A stretch of DNA of 64,000 nucleotides from Sphaerolaimus hirsutus (Eukaryota > Nematoda > Chromadorea > Monhysterida > Sphaerolaimidae): NCBI GenBank assembly GCA_964036195.1, contig OZ038456.1:19530001-19594000 (forward strand), written 5' to 3'. Positions 45,301 through 54,300 of the stretch are shown here, piece by piece. The notes below the pieces were generated by a model. The model did no database searches and was not told where the DNA came from. It saw only the letters and a program-made list of their open reading frames with translations. Positions within the stretch are counted from its first letter, which is position 1. Each line of letters opens with the position of its first letter. The translations under genes were made by a program, and so were the position numbers.

Positions 45301-48300
45301 CAAAAAAATAACCCCCCCTCAAATAACTCCTCCCCCTTGATAAACTCCCCCCTCAAAAAATTTTGACAAAAAAAATAACTGCCTGGGGGACTTATTCGAG
45401 GATATACGGTATTAGTATTTGGCTTCTTCTTGACTATAGATTGTATTTCTCAGTGCCAAATTTGGCATTTGCTTGATTTGCAATAACTTATAAATTTTTT
45501 GGGCCTGTGGCCCCCGAAAAGAAGTACATCAAAAAAAAAATGGCTAAAGCCAACAAAAAGTGGACGCTGCAGCCAAACATCTGTATGCTTTTGACTGTGT
45601 CAAAATGCTGCAAACATTAAAGATACAAAAAGCTCACGCTGCCATGCAAAAGTTTGGTGAAACTGTTTCTTGTGATGCAGTTTGCTGTGTTGATAGCCTA
45701 TATTATTAGGATTTGTATACATTTCCCTTGATATACATCTTTTGATAGCTCAATCAGAAAATGGCATAGTATGATATATCACTTTTGTGCATTCAAAAGC
45801 ATACACATGTTTGGCTGCAGCGTCCACTTTTTGTTGGCTTTAGCCATTTTTTAAAACATATTGTCCCTAAAAAATTGCAGATCTGTATCATCATCCACTT
45901 TCATGTAATCAATTGTGCGATGTAATTTTATGCTGGAATTTTAAGTCCGAGCTGTAATCGTGCCATAAATACCTAGTCCACATATATTTACCGCATTTCA
46001 GGTGTCGGCTGGGCAAAGTTGGTCGCGCTATTTCTGCTTCTATTGAGTTGGCAAGACGACCTGATTGTAGACATTCACAAAATGGGCCAGAAATTGTGGA
46101 GCAGAGATTACGCGTCGTGTCAAAATTACGACAGAGTCAAAGTCACCAAGGGTAGTAAACTGATAAGTGTTTTAGGGTTTATTTGAGGGAAATAGGTATA
46201 TTATTTCGCCAGATTCATACCAGGGGTTATTTCGAGGAAATACGGTATACACAGTAAAAAAGTGTGCTAAGTGGTTGTATGAAGCATCATGAATAAAAGT
46301 GTTTTCATTTCATGCTGACACTTCCCGATGCTTCATGCAGCTGAAAAGTTTTTCGTAGCACCAACTTCAAGACTTTTGTGAAACACAGAATCTTTATAAC
46401 CAAAAACTGTCTGACAAATTCTCGCAGACAATTCCTGGTGCTTCAGTCCACTGGACACCCTTCTAAATGGGGACATGTGTCTGATTATATTCAACAAAAC
46501 GTGCTACATGAACAGAGAGGACACTATGCAAATTCCAAATAGTGCCACGGATGTTCTAAATCTTACTGGCTACCCAGTCAAAGTGTCTTCATTTATTGAG
46601 GCGTATCTAGAGGGAGATTTGAATGTGATATCGCCTGTTATCCTGTGAGTATGATTTATTTATTTATTCCACTTTACTGCACTTCATTTTGACACTAGGG
46701 TTTCAAAAAGTCAGTGGCCGGAAAAAAAGGAATGGCCAGAAATCGAAGAACGGGAAAATGAAAACAGGAATTTTCCCGGAACCCCCCCCCCCCCCGGAAC
46801 ACCCCCCGAATTTTCATTTCAGAACTGCAATTCAAATGAAACCAAATATCAGAGGAAATAAAGCGTCTAAATCATTGTTTTGAATATTTTGAACTTTTCA
46901 CCAACCATCACTTTTTTATTTATTTTTGATTTGGCACACTTCCAACGTAAATTTGACCTGTCATTCTATTTGAGGATACCATTCTACTTTTTTGTTGATA
47001 AGAACGATAGCCTAATCCACCATTCTATTGGAGGTGCCCTTCGCTTTGGGGTACATATGCCATTCTATTAGAATAATTAAATATTGTAGTTCAGGTTATG
47101 ATAATTAGGTCTCTCGACATTTAGATATTTCAGTCCTGCGATGACTACCATTTAGAAGCCGCCATTAGAAAAGTTTTTGATTCCCACTACCCCTACCCAC
47201 CCATCATAACTAAAAAAATTCGATTTCAGTGCTGATAAACATGACGATTACACTCACACCATGATAATGTTCACTGTAATGTGGCTTGTTTTGTTGGTGC
47301 TGGTATTGACTATTAACATCCGTCAACTGGGGCAGGTGAGCAAAAGTATTTGGGTATTTATACATACTTTTACGTTTACGTTTTCCAAAAGTACCATTAC
47401 GCTTTGTTACGTTTTCATGGCGCAATTATTGGTGTACCAGAGAAAACATCTGTTTTTCTAATTTTTAATGGTGGAAGTAGGGTTGGAAAAAAACGTTTTA
47501 TTCTACTCGATGTTTAAAAAAAACAACGTTTTTTAATAAAAAACGTTTTTTTTCAATAAAAAACGTTATTTTTAAAAGCTCCCAGATATGACCTTGTTTC
47601 AACATAAATATATAGATATATCAGACAGTGGCAATACTCTGTGATGTTATATATGTCCATATAATGTCTGTGGAGCCATGGGATAGCATTATAAGTGGTG
47701 ATTTGTGTCAAAAATATCCATTTTTCGTTGATATATCGTTGGTATATCGCCTTATAATTGAATGTTTGTGACTTCAGGTAGAGTTTGGCACGGAAAAGTG
47801 ATGAAACAAGGTTATAAAAGGAGGTGGTTACTTTCGGAGTGAAGTTACACACTGTGGAGGTACATGGAAGCACATTACCTCAATATTATATAAATACTAC
47901 AGCAACATATGACAGCTTATTAACCCATGGTAGCACATAGAAATGGATACTTTGATACTAAAAATGCCACAAAACCATTGCAAACAACCACCAATGTCAA
48001 TTTGTGTGTGAAATTGCGCGCTTGCGCACAAAAATTTTGCAAAATACCTAGTGCTTAGTACTAAAAATTTCGGCCGATGTTTTTTTACACATTCCGGGAA
48101 AAAAATATTTCGGACGTCATGTTTTTTAAACAAAAAACGTTTTTTTTATATAAAAAAAACGTTTAAAAAAAACATCGGCCAACCCTAGGTGGAAGCATTT
48201 AAAAAAAGCATTTTACGTTACCGTTGTTTACGTTTACCCGGGTATTTTGAAAATACTTTTACATATTAGTATTCGTACGTAAAAGTTAGAAAAGGTATTT

Positions 48301-51300
48301 ACGTTTACGTTTTGCAAAAATACCAGTGTTTTAACAACTCAATGATTAACACATCGAAAAATCGTCGCAGCTTTCGCTCGTGTTATCCATGCTACCATTC
48401 TGTTTTGTCGCTTTCGGAATACTCCCCGTCGTGCTTCACATTATACCCGATTCTTTAGTCGCTGGTATGAAAGAGATATTTGACTTTCACCCGGAAACGT
48501 TGATATCTGCCAGTGTTGGTGGGGTGGATTTTATGATTCGCTTGTATGAGACTCCGCCTTCTTCTTTGGCAAAATTTTGGGCTACTATCCCCTAAACCCC
48601 CCGCCCCCCAATCGGCCAGCTATCTACTTATCTGGAGCGATTTTTGAGAAACTTTACCACAATTTTCGCTCAAGATCGCTATTTTCCATACCATTTTATA
48701 GATTTTCACCTCCAAAATCACTAGTTGATGTGTCTAACTGCCTATTTACAGCGATTTCTGTACTATATGTGCTTTTAGACCCATTTTTAGCCATTTTCAC
48801 CTACGTTTAGCGATTTTTCTCCATTTTTCCTTCTATACCTCGAAAAAGCCTATATATTGAACCCCCGCAAACCCCTCCCCAACCCCCCACCCTTCCAAAA
48901 AAATTTTTTTTCAGCTATCTATCCCTCCGGAGGAACGATTTGCTCTATCCATCCAACCCCCCGGAGGATCAACATCTAGAATACCCCTGTTTCAGGGCTG
49001 GTTTGAAGCGTTCGTCATGGCTCGCATGATCGTGGGCCCTAATGTGGGCGTGTTTGAATCGTTCTCAGCCTACAACAACTTTCACAACAACGTGCATGCG
49101 CAGATTCTACTTGTCCTATTGATGTGAGTTGCAGATTTGTGGCCACACTTGTTTAGCGGGGATCCTTGAATAAGTCCGCATGGGGGTTTTTTCGACCGAT
49201 TTTTTATGCTGAGGAATTATTCGAGGGGAGGGATGAGTTTGAGGTTTTGCGGTATTGATCATTTTGAGGCTGTATCGTGTGACAAGTGAACATAGTTTGA
49301 AGTGACAGGTAAGTTGCTAAATTTATATATTTTTAACTACTAGGTGTTGCCCTTTTAGAAATTTATTTGTTACTTGTGGTTTCAGTTACTGTCACTAAAC
49401 TTGACACTTTCCCTAGTTGCCCATGCCACTTAACACACACCACTTTTCATGCATAATTGTTACCAAAAAACGAGCCCGTCGACTACTGTTGAGTTGACAA
49501 AGACAAAATATTTATTCTGGCAAACTCCAGCACAATTAACTTTTGTTTCAATTATTCCAGGGTAAAAACGACATACCGTATTACCTCGAATTATCCCCCC
49601 CCTTGAATTACCCCCCCCCCGTCGAATTAAACCCCCCCCCCCCTCAAAATGGGCTGGGGAAATAATAACCCCCCCCCCCTCGAAATACCCCCCCCCCTCC
49701 GGAATGATGTATTTATTACTACTTATTTGCATCGCAGCTACACTTATACGCTCATTTGTGTACAGATGTACATCAATAGCCCCAATATGACCTATTTTCT
49801 CACATTTTTTTACCGTTTTTGTGTAAGAAAAGGCATATTCTTTAGTATGAATTTCATGAAAATTTCTGGCGAAATAATAAACCCCCATGGGGGTTTTTCG
49901 AGGTAATACGGTAATTATGATTAAAAACTGTATAAATTTTGGTTCATTATTCAGATTGGTTTATGGTAGGTTTCCATGGTAAGTGTGATGCCCGCCGAGT
50001 AAAAAAAAACAACTTAAAAATAGCATTTTTTTTCTTTGCATATATAAAAAGTATAAAATTGCAGAAACCTGATGTCAATGATAATTTTCTCCTGCATTGG
50101 CACCACGATGTTGGCACGAAGAGCTATGAATGTGGGCCAAATTTTGCGAAATAATACGTTGGATATCGGCGAAAATATGAGAGTTAGAAAACTTCTGACA
50201 GAGTGAGTATTTTTACAATTTACAAAAAGTATTTTACGCTATTTTTTTTTATCGCTTTTTCAAGATTTATTTTCTAGATAGAAGCTCTTATCGAGGTTGA
50301 CTTGACAGAATGGGTTATCTGGAGAACGGGAAAGAGTACTCCCTGTCTACGGTAGTTTCATCGACCCCCCCTCGAAATATTCCCCCTCAAAATGACCACT
50401 ATTAATTAATAGCCCCCCTCGAACCCCCCCCCCTCAAATTGTGTGTAAACAGAACGTAAATGACAAAAGCCGATATTTGTTATCCAGGCAATGCAGAACA
50501 CAGGTTAAAACAATGACTGTGTTACGTTAGAACAGGGTTTGTACCATTTATGTACATACTCTTATGTATATGTAAGTCTATAGACTCTTCTTATATATGG
50601 TGGTTATTGTAGCATTTTTCGACGTACGTTACACACAACAAATTACTACTGCGAGTTCAAGCAATTTCTGGCGAAATATGAACCCCCTCGTTTACCACCC
50701 CCCCCCACCGAAAAAATTCCATTTAAAAAACCCCCGGGGGGTAATTCGAGGAAATACGGTATACGGTTTACAGAAATATTTATCCCTAAAGTTGATTAAG
50801 TGTGTAGTCTTATCAATTCAATTTTTACCATTGATCTACATATTTTTCCATTCAGTGATTACGTCGGAACGACCGCTCTGCTAAATGAAGCACTTTCTGG
50901 GTTGCAGTTGAGAGATGACGTAGCCAGTGAAGATCTCCTTTTCAGTTTCGAAATGCTGCAACTCACACTGCAATTTTCAACTGTAGTTGGTTTTATTTGT
51001 GATTTCTAAAAGCAATCATCTACCTTAATCAACTTTGGGGTTATTGATTTTTAAGGGCCTCATTTTTATCATCACTGATAAAGCCAACTTGGCTTGGCCA
51101 ACAGCACAATTGGTGTCCATCTGTTTTGTATTGAGTCAACCCCTGACTAAAAAATGTACAAGCCAGTTTGTAGATACATCTTGCACATTGTACTGCCTTG
51201 GCGTAGGCGAGTATTCATGTGTATACCCGCTCGTCATCTACCCACACTACTCATCTATTTTCTACCATCTACTCATCTTTACTCGCTAGTGATCTATGCC

Positions 51301-54300
51301 CCAAAAACGCCCCTATTCTTTGTATTTTTTTTTTAACATTTTGACCAATAATATGTAGAATTTCATGACACCTACACAACTATAATTACGTGTGCCTATA
51401 CTAGAGGTCATTCTACAATGCACCACAAACTGAAATTTTGGGTTAAAACATTTTTTGCATGGTGAAGTAGAACTCATATTTAAAAATTCTTTAACTCTTT
51501 TTGGTGAAAAATTTACATACTGTAGTGGGCTTTTTGTTTTTGCTGCCCATGCGGCCTTCCTGTAAACCTCTTGCTGCTAATCCCCCTGTGCTGTACTATT
51601 CCCCCCTTACTCATGTATGCCCCCCAATTAAGGGGCATAGTGGGTGTAGATGAGTAGTGGGTATAGATGGGTAGTGGGTATAGATGAGTAGTGGGTATAG
51701 ATGAGTAATGATTACTAAATTGGTGATTAGCATGTAGAAATAAATGAGTACTGTATTTCTCCGTGTAAACTGCCCGGGTGTTATACAAATCCGAGCCACT
51801 TTTCAGCAACCTTTTTTCAAAACTTTTCAAATACGGTAGTGAGTCTAGATGACTACCTACACATGCTCAATGCGTTAACACTAACCATTAACAATTACAT
51901 CGATACATCCCATGTACTGAACTGACTGCATTCTGTGCACAAAATGTTACCATAACTTAATGAATAAAGTCATGTGATAAACTGTTAAAGTAATTTTCAG
52001 TGACAGCACAGTGAAAAGCAAATACAAATAGTCATTTATTCACATATCAACCCCTCCCCACTCAGCTGGCTGTATTAGTCTGTTTTGTAGCTGGAGTTCT
52101 GGACGCCCTGCCCCAATCTTGGCTGGAATCCAAGAAAAACTTCAGAATCATACAGGCTGCCACTGTCATCTGTCTATATTCATTGAGCTGGCCGCTGGCA
52201 ATTTACAGGGTCTGTAGCTCAAAGCAATAAGGGTGGGACTCGAATGGGAGGGTAGGATAAATTGAGAGAGAAATGGATTTAAAAATTAGCGGAAATCTAA
52301 CTTATCCCCAACTAGGGTGTCAAAAAGTTGATAGGGTATTGTGTCAGAAGTGGGAAATTGGAAAACAGAAATGAAGAAACTTTGTATTTACATGTCAAAA
52401 ATCGGAAAATAGGATGTGAAAAAGACCCGTGGATTTTTGACATTTGTGTAAATACTATTTTATACTAAATACTATTTTACAAATATGCAAATATTTTATC
52501 GCAGGATAAAACCGGGTCTACTTGGCTGGACATCATCATGTCTGTAATTACAAACATCCAAGGCTATTCAGTGCTCTATTTGAGTGCAGCTTTAGTGGTC
52601 TACATATACGGTGGGTCTAGTTCAGTTGCCAATTCCGATGGCAGACAAGTGGCGAGAAAGTTCGTTAAAGAAAGTGTTGAAAAATCGTTTAAGTGTTAAG
52701 TGAGTGGGGTAAAAAGTTAACACTTTGGTGACACGTAATTTGTTACTCGAAAATAAGTTATCTCTTATAAGTGTAATTGTTACTATACTTATACTCCAGC
52801 GACATTACACCTTACAATGAAATCTACCATATCCCATCTGAATAAAAGAACAAACATAAAGATATTTTCATTATATTTATCAAAGCAATTTGATAAATAT
52901 GATGAAAAAAATTTGAAAAAAAAACTTTCTTAAAATCTCAAACTCAAAACTAAACAGGAATGGACAATATCCTGCGCGATGCAAAACTTATGCAACCCAT
53001 ACCTCTGAAAAGACGTGGGAACCTGTCAAAGTGGAGAAATATTGGCTGGAACGTATTCAATGCGCTTTTCTCCATAAACTTCTTCGCTGTGGCCCTTTTC
53101 AACCTTGGTGTTGTAACTGAAGTGGTGAGTGCAGGGGCCAGATTTAATTCATTGATTATATTCCTAAAATTACGGTAGCTATGTTAAGCATTTGGTCAGC
53201 AGGGGGGCAGTCTCAAACCCTGTAAGATGCCCTGTCAAACGGGTCAGGCCTAAATGGCATCTAATCCGCTTCGCATCTGGATCCGGATAGCATGGATTTC
53301 TGCCTGCTTGGCATCTAGACCTGCTTGGCATCTATCCAATGCTGGATGCCAAGCGGACTGTGGCATAGATGCCAAACGGGCGGGTAGGGCCAGATGCCAA
53401 GCGGGCAGGGGGGGTCTACATGTCCAGTGTATCATGTGCACAAAAAATATGAATTCAAAATGTGTAAAAATTTCAATGTTTTTCCCAATTATTATTTTCA
53501 GCTGTCAAGTGTCTCTGAATTTTTTTATTCAAATGCAAATATGAGTACAATTTGAAATGGGGAAGAAGGGTAGATACATGCATGCCCATGTAAATTCATA
53601 AATACAATTCTTTAGTAACCCTGTAAGAGTGGCTACTAGGATAAATTTTTATCAAGCCATTTTTTTGTGGGAATTGCATTTTGGGACACCATGCATGTAA
53701 AAAGCCTCAGTGTTAAGGGGCAACACTCAAATTGATTGATCATTTTTGGAAACAGCTTTGTAAACTTCCATGTGTATTGGGCCACCCTGTTCAAGTGGCT
53801 TTCAACATTGAGTTCCAGCAGTGTTCACATGGAATTTTAACTCATTTACAGGGTGGCCTACATTAGTGCATTCCTAGTTTCCCAGTTTAGCGCATATGGC
53901 TAAATTTCAATCAAACACAGTATTTGGATCCACACAACACTAAATATATTGATCAATATTTTATTTCAATTTCATATTTCAAATTGGCTGATTTTGAGAA
54001 AATTAAATTAAATATGATCCCAGAAAATCTGTTAAAAATATCTAATTTGACCATCTATTTCTAAGCCACCATGTACACAATATTCAATGCATATCTCACC
54101 ACACTACCCAGATCAATTTGAGTGTTGCCCCTTTAACACTGAGGCTTTTTACATGCATGGTGTCCCAAAATGCAATTCCTACCAAAAAAATGGCTTGATA
54201 AAAATTTATTATAGTAGCCACTCTTACAGGGTTACTAAAGAATTGTATGTATGAATTGGCATGGGCATGCATGTATTTATCTACCCTTCTTCCCCATTTC

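Larger units (their letters stand above)
40561..46001 (+). other. SLC6-like intron 3, 5.4 kb
   Basis: It holds, in order: an inverted repeat pair about 41215-41350 against 45870-45980; a palindromic zone around a TTTCCG-word element (41370-41960); plain sequence with TGTCAAGTC words (42240-42680); two tRNA-like genes; and a TACCGTATATCC-ended element with kilobase foldback arms. No coding exon is seen. Confidence 0.7.

Noticed and set aside
52505..52699. SLC6-like exon 13 read through to a stop, with AATAAA at 52841 as the gene end.
   Set aside because: A good donor (ACG|GTGGGT) leads in phase to exon 14, which matches the family sequence after helix 10. Helix 12 and the tail motif also lie further downstream.
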